DNA of 59,722 nucleotides from a virus. Within the stretch, counting starts at the first letter, position 1, and the number at the start of each line of letters is the position of its first letter. The position numbers and the translations under genes are program-made. The stretch lies in IMG/VR virus record IMGVR_UViG_3300044637_002283, positions 1-59,722 of that record; one strand, given 5' to 3'. A model generated the notes under the pieces. It saw only the letters and a list, made by a program, of their open reading frames with translations. It was not told the origin of the DNA and searched no databases. Positions 15,244 to 21,899 of this stretch are shown piece after piece.

Positions 15244-15591
15244 ATGTTTGGCTTCATGAAAAGTTGGTTTACTCAGCCGTCTCTGTCCGTCAGATCCGCC
15301 CAGGATCTCAGCTACTTAGAGCTAATTGAAGAACTGCGAACCAGGGATGATATTGAAATCTTTGCCCGCTTGCGGTTTCGAGATCAGTGGGTGAAGAATT
15401 TTCACGAGAAAAATCCTGGTGCAAAAGTTCCAAGTGGTTTCCTCATGAGGTTTGGTGCACTGGACAGAGTGGCCTCAGAACGCATGCTGAAACTGATGAA
15501 CGAACTCAGAGTCATGCGTGAGCTACCAGAAATCAGCCATGAAAAGCTGGAGAAGCACCTTGCGGGCTCCTATCCAAAGAGCATGCGATGA
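15244..15591 (+). CDS. Hypothetical protein, 115 aa
   Basis: ATG 15244 preceded by AAAGAGG. Helical, charged, soluble; no recognised family. Its stop overlaps the ATG of a small membrane protein. Confidence 0.62.
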   Translation: MFGFMKSWFTQPSLSVRSAQDLSYLELIEELRTRDDIEIFARLRFRDQWVKNFHEKNPGAKVPSGFLMRFGALDRVASERMLKLMNELRVMRELPEISHEKLEKHLAGSYPKSMR

Positions 15592-15764
15592 ACCAATTGA
15601 TCGAGTTGAGTTTTTTCCTGCCCGAAATGGTTCTTTTTGGGGCAGGGCTATACACTTGGTATCATCTTTTCACCTCCATTGGAAAGTGGAGCTGGAAGCG
15701 AGTGGCTCTATACCTCTACGGTGCAGCTTGTGTCTACAGCCTTTGGATCATGGGTTACCAATAG
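15588..15764 (+). CDS. Small two-helix membrane protein, 58 aa
   Basis: ATG 15588 overlaps the previous stop (ATGA). Translation begins MNQLIELSFFLPEMVLFGAG and ends SLWIMGYQ; two hydrophobic segments (about residues 6-26 and 38-56) are separated by a basic loop (GKWSWKR). Likely an inner-membrane protein. The coupling and membrane pattern support it as a gene; no family recognised. Confidence 0.6.
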   Translation: MNQLIELSFFLPEMVLFGAGLYTWYHLFTSIGKWSWKRVALYLYGAACVYSLWIMGYQ

Positions 15765-15768
15765 CTGG

Positions 15769-15796
15769 TTGACATGCCATCAAAAGCTGCTATATT
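15769..15796 (+). promoter_or_regulatory. Early sigma70-like promoter
   Basis: TTGACA (15769-15774), 16 bp, GCTGC then TATATT (15791-15796), followed by GGCGGGGTAGAGCA. Confidence 0.83.
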
Positions 15797-15822
15797 GGCG
15801 GGGTAGAGCACGGAGACAGTAG

Positions 15823-16545
15823 ATGAGCAACTGGAAGGTAGAACCTGCTGCACCGCACACGGTGGAAGGCATGATCTGCTCTCTTGCAGGCGTGTGCGAC
15901 GGTGCAAGGCAGCATGACCAACAAGGGTTTTCTGGTGCAGACACTGAGTTTGGCCACAGCTTGGCCAATCGTGCTCAGCAAGGTAGGCCCTTCACGCTGA
16001 AGCAAGCGCAGGCTGCATTGAAGCTCGTGAACAAATACCGCCGACAAATTGGTGGGACGGACTTTGTGAAAGCGTTCCTGGAACAGCCAGTGTTCAAGCT
16101 TGCACCGCTGGATCCCAACGCAGCAGTTGGCAACCTCGAAGGCAGGCATCACAATCCGCGGCGTATCATCAGCGAACAGAAGACTGCGGTGTTCCACTTC
16201 CCTTACAATCCGGACTTGGTGGCTGCGCTGAAGATGGTCCGAGGCGAGCACAAGGGCGAAAAGTATCGGGCACAGTGGGAGCCCTCCCGCAAGGTTTGGT
16301 TGTGCCCTGTGAACGAAAGCAGCATCTGGAGCATCATGGATGTTGCAGATAAGTTTGAGTTTGAGGTGGAAGATCGTTTCACCACTTACTTGGAGCGTGT
16401 GCGAGAAAAGACGGAAGAAAGTCGAGTTCATCTCATGCTGACAGGCGGCCAGCATGTGACATTGGCAGGCGACACACTGATTGTGTCGGTTGACGACGCT
16501 GCCATTCTCAAGGAGATCGAAGATGAGCTCAACACTGACGCCTGA
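15823..16545 (+). CDS. HARP-like domain protein, 240 aa
   Basis: ATG 15823 after GGAGACAG. Residues about 125-180 (TAVFHFPYNPDLVAALKMVR, then YRAQWEPSRKVWLCPV) fit the HARP-domain pattern (F-x-x-x-Y-n-x-x-l-v-x-x-l...y...r-x-W-x-x-P). In eukaryotic SMARCAL1 this domain lets a SNF2 motor reanneal DNA. A SNF2 motor is encoded 1.2 kb downstream. The N-terminal 120 residues, with TLKQAQAALKLVNKYRRQIGG, are not recognised. The call rests on pattern resemblance and context. Confidence 0.5.
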   Translation: MSNWKVEPAAPHTVEGMICSLAGVCDGARQHDQQGFSGADTEFGHSLANRAQQGRPFTLKQAQAALKLVNKYRRQIGGTDFVKAFLEQPVFKLAPLDPNAAVGNLEGRHHNPRRIISEQKTAVFHFPYNPDLVAALKMVRGEHKGEKYRAQWEPSRKVWLCPVNESSIWSIMDVADKFEFEVEDRFTTYLERVREKTEESRVHLMLTGGQHVTLAGDTLIVSVDDAAILKEIEDELNTDA

Positions 16546-16804
16546 TTGGATTGACAGAGACCTACTGGCAGAGGCATTTCGAGAGATGCCTACCCCACAT
16601 GGTGCCACCTTCGACGATGGCCGCCGCTGGTGTGGACGGTGTGAGAAGCCTGTGCTCACATGTGAGGCAGTGGTTGGGGATGGTTGGGCTGACAAGATCT
16701 GTCAGCGTTGCACCAGCATCTGGCCCGAGTTCAGCGACCTCTACCAGCTGCAACTGCTGATGGCGGATGAGGATGAAGATTATTTTCCGGATACTATGCA
16801 TTGA
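16523..16804 (+). CDS. Small zinc-finger-like protein, 93 aa
   Basis: ATG 16523 overlaps the preceding gene by 23 bp. Has CGRC and, about 22 residues later, CQRC: a likely four-cysteine zinc site (WCGRCEKPVLTCE...KICQRCTSIW). Acidic C-terminus. Function unknown. Confidence 0.6.
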   Translation: MSSTLTPDWIDRDLLAEAFREMPTPHGATFDDGRRWCGRCEKPVLTCEAVVGDGWADKICQRCTSIWPEFSDLYQLQLLMADEDEDYFPDTMH

Positions 16805-17082
16805 CGCTGACAGCTCTAGACCAAATTCAATTCCCTCTCAATCTGCTCAAAACCCGTGACGCTGATCAGTGGCCCTATATGATTGAGGTTTTAGACGTGC
16901 CCAATATTACTTTGAAAAGAAACCAAACACTGGGGCTACAGCTTTTTGGCACTCCTGATGCAGAGAGTTGCAGCAGCCGATGGTCATGGCATGCCATCAG
17001 CATCCATAATTTCTCATGTGTGAGGTTTTGGTTCCGGTCCAAGGATGACTTGACACAATTTGCGTTGATGATGGAAAGGTAG
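16801..17082 (+). CDS. Small protein of the 'DA..F.L.W' family, 93 aa
   Basis: TTG start overlapping the previous stop (TTGA). The C-terminus, W-H-A-I-S-I...VRFWFRSKDDLTQFALMMER, matches the layout of proteins at 5498, 19306 and 19558 (aromatic strand, then F-x-x-x-x-D-x-x-x-F-x-L). Probable divergent paralogue. Function unknown. Confidence 0.55.
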   Translation: MTLTALDQIQFPLNLLKTRDADQWPYMIEVLDVPNITLKRNQTLGLQLFGTPDAESCSSRWSWHAISIHNFSCVRFWFRSKDDLTQFALMMER

Positions 17083-17085
17083 AAT

Positions 17086-17457
17086 ATGGGTATCGAAGAT
17101 CTCAAGGGCATCACTCTGCTCAACATTGAGCTTGAACGCGAGCCAGACCAGCTCATGTTTTACAGCGAGTGCGGGCGTAGGTGGCGAATGTGGCACTGTC
17201 AAGACTGCTGTGAGAATGTTGTCCTCCAAGACATCATTGGCGAGCTAAGTGACCTCGTTGGTGCGCCTATTCTTGTGGCTGAGGAGCGTGTGAATGGAAG
17301 CGAGACTGAATGGGGGCACGAGACCTGGACATTTTCCGAACTAGCTACCATCAAGGGCAGCGTGACACTGAGATGGCTGGGTGAGAGCAACGGCTACTAC
17401 AGCGAAGCAGTGGATTTTGAACAGTTGATGAGTGTAGAGGAGAGTCTCCGAGCATGA
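17086..17457 (+). CDS. Hypothetical protein, 123 aa
   Basis: ATG 4 bp after the previous stop. Domain with W-R-M-W-H-C-Q-D-C-C-E-N-V and GDLVGAPILVAEERVN-like strands; repeated W and Y suggest a beta-rich fold. Related proteins occur in phages as small unknown genes. Coupled by a 4-bp overlap to the next gene. Confidence 0.6.
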   Translation: MGIEDLKGITLLNIELEREPDQLMFYSECGRRWRMWHCQDCCENVVLQDIIGELSDLVGAPILVAEERVNGSETEWGHETWTFSELATIKGSVTLRWLGESNGYYSEAVDFEQLMSVEESLRA

Positions 17458-17651
17458 GCAGCTACCTAGTGATCCGTCAAGACGACAACGGTGTGTGCAC
17501 AATTTTGGCCGACAAGCTCAGTGAGCACGAAAGCCGGCGCTTGGTTGAGATGATGACCAAGCGTGGACACAAGGCCACTTACTTTGCCCAACTATATCTC
17601 AACCCTCATCAGCGCCAGCAGATTCTCATCACTCATCATGTGAATCTCTAG
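17454..17651 (+). CDS. Hypothetical protein, 65 aa
   Basis: ATG overlaps the previous TGA. Pattern of strand, helix, strand (YLVIRQDDNGVCTILADKLS...YFAQLYLNP). No family recognised. Confidence 0.58.
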   Translation: MSSYLVIRQDDNGVCTILADKLSEHESRRLVEMMTKRGHKATYFAQLYLNPHQRQQILITHHVNL

Positions 17652-17659
17652 ATTTAGGA

Positions 17660-17687
17660 TTGACCATCCCTTCAAACCTGCTACAAT
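17660..17687 (+). promoter_or_regulatory. Early sigma70-like promoter for the SNF2 gene
   Basis: TTGACC (17660-17665), 16 bp, CCTGC then TACAAT (17682-17687), followed by GCAGGGGTAGGAAGGAG. Confidence 0.8.
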
Positions 17688-17711
17688 GCAGGGGTAGGAA
17701 GGAGAGCTTAC

Positions 17712-19319
17712 ATGTTGACTGTTCCAGCCTCGATTGAGAATGCTCGCAAGGTGCTGCGACTCAGCACCAAGCACAACCTCAAGGTTGATCCCCGAGTTGA
17801 AGCTTTCTTGAACAGCATCCCTCGGGTCACCCAGCTGGAAGGTTTCAACTTCAAGCTGAAGCCTTACCAGGCAGAGGCTGTTGCGTGGTTGGAGAGCCAG
17901 CTGGGAGTTGGACTGTTGGCTGAAGAACAGGGACTGGGAAAGACCGTTGAGGTTATGGCCTACGCCCACAAGAATCAGCTGTTTCCTATGATGGTAGTGC
18001 TGCCCAATACTCTTAAGTTGAATTGGCGGAATGAAATCATCGCGATGACTGGCACTCGGTACCAAATCAATGTGGTGGGCACTTCCTACAGCAAGCGTGC
18101 CACTGCTGAGCGAGCTGCTCGGCATCCCAATGTCATCTACAGCAAGCGGCCCACAGCCGGTTGCGACATCTACCTTGTGAACTACGACATCCTCAGTAGC
18201 AACCTCGACGACATCGAGGCATTGAATCTCAAGTTCATGGCGGTGGATGAGAGCCACAAGATCAAGAATCCCAGTGCCAAGCGCACACAGGCTTACATGC
18301 GGCTAGCTACTGGTGAGGTGGAGGAAAAGCTCAAGGGCGGTGTGCGCAAGACTCACAAGGTCAGCAAGCCTGTGCCGCGTGTGGTTCTGATTTCAGGCAC
18401 TCCAATGGTAAACAGGCCGGCAGAGCTGTGGAGCACTGTCAGGAGCTTGGCCAGCTATGTGCCGCAGTTCAGCACTTGGAACAAGTTCGCATGGCGCTTC
18501 TGCAACCCGGTGAATAACGGGCATGGTTGGAACTTCGGTGGCAGCTCGAACATGGATGAACTGCACCAGCTGCTGACAAGCCACCTCATGCTGCGTCGCT
18601 TGAAGCGGGACGTGCTGAAGGAGCTGCCGCCCAAGGTGTATCAGGTTATCCCACTGGAGTTTGACCGTGCGGAGTATGACAGCGTAGAGCGAGCCTTCAA
18701 GGGAATTGATTGGAAAGCTGGCCTTGAGACTATGATCCGCTTGGGCAGCAATGCTCCCAAGAGCGATGAGCGCATTGTTGCGATGCAGAAGCTGCGTGAG
18801 GTGGCTGCGCTCAGCAAGCTCGCCAGCACTGTAGAGTGGATTCGAGATTATACTGAAAACGGCGAGAAGCTGGTGGTGTTTGCCCACAACCGGGCGGTGA
18901 TTGACCATATCCAAGGTGCGCTAGCTGCGGACCAGGAGTGGGGCGGAAAGGTTGGAGTTATCTACGGTGGGGTCAGCAACGAAGAGCGTGCACAGGCTGT
19001 TGAGGCTTTTCAGAATGATCCCAAGACCCGAGTGATTTTGGTTAGCATCTCTGCTGGTGGTTTTGGCCTTACCCTTACGGCTGCAAATGCGGTGGCGTTT
19101 GTGCAGACGCCGTGGAGCCCTGGAGAAATTCAGCAGTGTGCAGACCGTGTGCACCGCATTGGTCAAACTAGCGACCAGGTTACGATTTTCAACTTGGTGG
19201 CTGAAAATACTATCGAAGAGATGATGGCAGACATGCTGTTCAGCAAGGGGCAGGTGCTGGATGCGGGATTGGATGGTGGGGCTGTGGTGAACACAGTGGA
19301 CTTGCGTGCAGCGGGTTAA
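17712..19319 (+). CDS. SNF2-family helicase/translocase
   Basis: ATG 17712 with AAGGAGAG upstream. 535 aa with a complete SF2/SNF2 motor: Q-motif region FKLKPYQAEAVAWL, Walker A EEQGLGKTVEV, DESH box (VDESHKIKNP), motif III SGTPMVNRPAELW, and the C-terminal lobe with VIYGGVSNEERAQAVEAF, GFGLTLTAANAV and motif VI QCADRVHRIGQT. These proteins move along double-stranded DNA without full unwinding. The order of motifs and length resemble SMARCAL1/HepA-type proteins without their accessory domain, which may be supplied by the HARP-like protein at 15823. It could take the place of UvsW in fork remodelling. Confidence 0.9.
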   Translation: MLTVPASIENARKVLRLSTKHNLKVDPRVEAFLNSIPRVTQLEGFNFKLKPYQAEAVAWLESQLGVGLLAEEQGLGKTVEVMAYAHKNQLFPMMVVLPNTLKLNWRNEIIAMTGTRYQINVVGTSYSKRATAERAARHPNVIYSKRPTAGCDIYLVNYDILSSNLDDIEALNLKFMAVDESHKIKNPSAKRTQAYMRLATGEVEEKLKGGVRKTHKVSKPVPRVVLISGTPMVNRPAELWSTVRSLASYVPQFSTWNKFAWRFCNPVNNGHGWNFGGSSNMDELHQLLTSHLMLRRLKRDVLKELPPKVYQVIPLEFDRAEYDSVERAFKGIDWKAGLETMIRLGSNAPKSDERIVAMQKLREVAALSKLASTVEWIRDYTENGEKLVVFAHNRAVIDHIQGALAADQEWGGKVGVIYGGVSNEERAQAVEAFQNDPKTRVILVSISAGGFGLTLTAANAVAFVQTPWSPGEIQQCADRVHRIGQTSDQVTIFNLVAENTIEEMMADMLFSKGQVLDAGLDGGAVVNTVDLRAAG

Positions 19320-19554
19320 CCGGGATCTGGAAGCGGACTACAGCCAGTGGCACGAGGTGCCTATTGAGGCAGACAACCCAGTGCCTTTGCCCCATCTTTT
19401 GGACGTGTTGGGCGAGCTGCGATGGAGTTGGCTGAAGAAGACACCTGGAGGCAGCTACTGGCTCCAGTGGCACAGTGGGGTCAACCCCAAACGATATCAA
19501 CTGGTGTTTGAGCGTGAAGAAGATGCTCTGCTGTTCAGGTTGACGTGGACCTAG
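19306..19554 (+). CDS. Small protein of the 'DA..F.L.W' family, 82 aa
   Basis: GTG 19306 overlaps the helicase stop by 14 bp. Ends Y-Q-L-V-F-E-R-E-E-D-A-L-L-F-R-L-T-W-T, clearly matching the ends of the 5498 and 19558 proteins. A WSWLKKTPGGSYWLQW segment precedes. Function unknown. Confidence 0.6.
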   Translation: MQRVNRDLEADYSQWHEVPIEADNPVPLPHLLDVLGELRWSWLKKTPGGSYWLQWHSGVNPKRYQLVFEREEDALLFRLTWT

Positions 19555-19557
19555 CGC

Positions 19558-19800
19558 ATGTATGAGACCACAGTCTTGCCTCAATGGCCACATATGGTAG
19601 TGCTGGAAGGCATGTCTCTTGCTGAGCACGAAAACATGCTGCTGTGGTTGATAGATACCTTGGGCCAACCGGACTTTTTCAAAGCAAGTAGCCGATGGAG
19701 CTATCGTTCTCTGTCATCTCACCAACATTATGAAAAAATTTGGGTGAGCTTTCGGAGCCAAGAGGATGCCAGCTTGTTTGCCCTCTTGTGGGGAAGGTAG
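19558..19800 (+). CDS. Small protein of the 'DA..F.L.W' family, 80 aa
   Basis: ATG 3 bp after the previous stop, probable tandem duplicate of it. Ends W-V-S-F-R-S-Q-E-D-A-S-L-F-A-L-L-W-G-R. Function unknown. Confidence 0.62.
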   Translation: MYETTVLPQWPHMVVLEGMSLAEHENMLLWLIDTLGQPDFFKASSRWSYRSLSSHQHYEKIWVSFRSQEDASLFALLWGR

Positions 19801-19804
19801 CATA

Positions 19805-19833
19805 TTGACAACCTTTGGGGTTTCTGATACGCT
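19805..19833 (+). promoter_or_regulatory. Possible promoter
   Basis: TTGACA (19805-19810), 17 bp, TGA then TACGCT (19828-19833). Good -35, poor -10; 6 bp before the ATG of the glycosyltransferase gene. Confidence 0.35.
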
Positions 19834-19839
19834 TTAAGT

Positions 19840-20505
19840 ATGACACTTGATTATTCCATTTGGCTTATTTCACAAAATTTTGACGATTTACAATTTGCCA
19901 ACAGCAAATTACAAAACAATACAGTGAATTGGTTCAATGGCAGCAATTATCCCAGTTTTTCCCTGCTGGTGAACGATTGTGTTCACCAGAGTCCTACAGA
20001 AACAACTATCATACTTTGTAATCGCGTTGCCCCCTCTGACGAAAATATTCAATTGATTTTACAAAAGCTGGATGAAGGGTTTGCCTTTGTGGCGTTGTAT
20101 GATTTCCGTTTTTTTGGTATCAAAAAGGAATTGTTTAGGCAAATAGGTGGCTTGGACGAGAAGTTTCCTGGAGGCTTTGAAGACGATGATTTCATATTGC
20201 GATTGATTGGCAACAATCTAGCCTGCTATATTACACAAGAGGCTGAGTATTTCTGGGCCCCCAGCACTTGGGCCCCTTCAGGACAATATCTTGGCATAAG
20301 CTATTTTCAAGAAAAATGGATCAGTTGGCCGGATGCAGTCAACACAACTGAGATGTATAAAAGATTGCCCGACAGTTTTAAACAACGAGATTGGGGACCC
20401 AGGACGCCAGGTGAGTTCTTGTCATGCAAGGAACACAGCTATGTTCAGTCTTGGTTATGCAAGTATTTTTACTTGAACTCAATCAGGAAAATTTGTGATT
20501 TTTAA
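19840..20505 (+). CDS. Glycosyltransferase-like protein (GT-A type), 221 aa
   Basis: The middle has FFGIKKELFRQIGGLDEKFP followed by GGFEDDDFILRL. This is the acceptor-side signature of family 2-type GT-A glycosyltransferases (G-G-F/L-D-E...E-D-x-D-x-x-x-R). The nucleotide-binding N-terminal half is short and degenerate; no clear DxD is visible, so the protein may be a reduced enzyme. It would transfer a sugar to a phage or host glycan, in line with the UXS (10424) and FkbM (58915) genes. Weak ribosome site. AT-rich compared with the genes before it. Confidence 0.72.
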   Translation: MTLDYSIWLISQNFDDLQFANSKLQNNTVNWFNGSNYPSFSLLVNDCVHQSPTETTIILCNRVAPSDENIQLILQKLDEGFAFVALYDFRFFGIKKELFRQIGGLDEKFPGGFEDDDFILRLIGNNLACYITQEAEYFWAPSTWAPSGQYLGISYFQEKWISWPDAVNTTEMYKRLPDSFKQRDWGPRTPGEFLSCKEHSYVQSWLCKYFYLNSIRKICDF

Positions 20506-20661
20506 GATATGTTATGCCTCTACATACAGGCCGGTGGCATACCAACCAGTGACATGTGAACTACTACGCCCTAAAGGCACCTAGCTTTCCGCGGCAGATT
20601 GTAACTAGCCATGTATTGAAATTCATACCTCCTTTTAATTTTTTCCAAGAGTGATTGTCAA
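20506..20661. other. Intergenic gap with no recognised feature
   Basis: About 155 bp between the glycosyltransferase and the structural gene at 20676. I see no gene, tRNA or strong hairpin; only the late-type promoter at its end. Confidence 0.6.
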
Positions 20662-20669
20662 TTTAAATA
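20662..20669 (+). promoter_or_regulatory. Possible late promoter
   Basis: TTTAAATA, 6 of 8 to the T4 late consensus TATAAATA, 6 bp before ATG 20676. The very short leader makes it uncertain. Confidence 0.35.
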
Positions 20670-20675
20670 AGTGTT

Positions 20676-21899
20676 ATGAATCAACCAATAGATCCTTGCC
20701 AGGGCGTGAGCCTCACAGTTACATTTCCAAAGTTTGAATGCACTGATGGTGTATTACCCAATTTCAACAATCTTGATGAGTTTGGCCGAGGGCTAGGCAG
20801 CATACCAGGGCAATTGGGTCAGATAGCTCAATGCACTGTTACTGCCACAGCCAAACAAATTTCGGATGCAATAGACAGTTTACTGAAATTATTTGACAAA
20901 ACCTTTGGGACCACACTAGGCAGCGTGGACAATCCTGTGTACGGCCCTAACCTCAAAGTCCCAGAACAAGAAATGGGTGTACGACTGCGAGCACTGTTTA
21001 ATGAGTTCAAACTCTATTTGGAACTCAAGTTATTGGACATTTTGGGCAGGATTATTCCCAACTTGAGCTTTTTGAATATACCGTTGCCGTTCCTGCCCAA
21101 CTGTACAGTGCGTGATCTTCTTAGTGCAGAGGGTAGAGCTAAAATAAGAGCTGCAATTGGCGCTCGCCAAGATCAAATAGCAAAAGCCTTGGGCCTACCT
21201 TGGAATATCACATTTGATGGAACATTGGGTTTGAAGAACGATGAAATGCGCCAACAAAGCCTAATCAGTAGAGTATGGAGTGAGTTCCACAAAGGTTTAT
21301 TGAGCCTAATCAACAGAGGTTTCCGAGCACTAAGAGCTTTGACTGAACCGATCAAAAAAATTTGGCAAGCCCTGCGCTTACCAGACCTTCCCAATTTGGT
21401 GGCCCTAAATTTTGAAGAGCTTTTCAATAGTGTGTGGCAACCCATCAAAGACTTGGCCATCAGTGCTAATGAAAAAATGCAGCGCATGATTGATTACTTT
21501 CTTGAGTTTGATATAAAAAACTTTTTGGACAAGGCATTTAGTCCCTTGTTGAAATTCATAGCTTGGCCTTTTCCCACAAAAGTCAAACAGCTTCTCAAAA
21601 TATCTGACCCACCCAAAGATCTCAATCTTGAGAGCAAGGAAACCCGCTTCAACAGCATAATGCAGGCTGTGAAAGACTTGTTTGAACAAATTCCTACTCT
21701 GATATTGGAACTGTGGATGAAGCTTGTCGTGGGGTTCTTCAAAGCTATCTTGAAGTTTGTTCCCATACTCAAAGAAATCTTCAAGTACATTCCCTTCACC
21801 TTCTGCACATTTATTGGGCTGGTGTTAAGTCCCATTTTGGGACTGGGAAGTGCAGTGGCTGGCCTTATTCCTCCTGGAATCTCAGTGCAACAAACTTAG
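20676..21899 (+). CDS. Putative structural protein, 407 aa
   Basis: Long amphipathic helical stretches in the middle (ALTEPIKKIWQALRLPDLPN; FKAILKFVPILKEIFKYIPF) and a hydrophobic, Gly/Pro-rich C-terminus that may span or insert into a membrane. I recognise no domain. It faces the gp5 gene with interlocked stops, so it may be a virion or baseplate-associated protein, but this is inference. Confidence 0.55.
   Translation: MNQPIDPCQGVSLTVTFPKFECTDGVLPNFNNLDEFGRGLGSIPGQLGQIAQCTVTATAKQISDAIDSLLKLFDKTFGTTLGSVDNPVYGPNLKVPEQEMGVRLRALFNEFKLYLELKLLDILGRIIPNLSFLNIPLPFLPNCTVRDLLSAEGRAKIRAAIGARQDQIAKALGLPWNITFDGTLGLKNDEMRQQSLISRVWSEFHKGLLSLINRGFRALRALTEPIKKIWQALRLPDLPNLVALNFEELFNSVWQPIKDLAISANEKMQRMIDYFLEFDIKNFLDKAFSPLLKFIAWPFPTKVKQLLKISDPPKDLNLESKETRFNSIMQAVKDLFEQIPTLILELWMKLVVGFFKAILKFVPILKEIFKYIPFTFCTFIGLVLSPILGLGSAVAGLIPPGISVQQT

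Noticed and set aside
15790-16695. 301-codon open frame on the minus strand
   Set aside because: Antisense to the HARP-like and zinc-finger genes, which have a promoter, ribosome sites and coupled starts. The antisense product looks like random composition.
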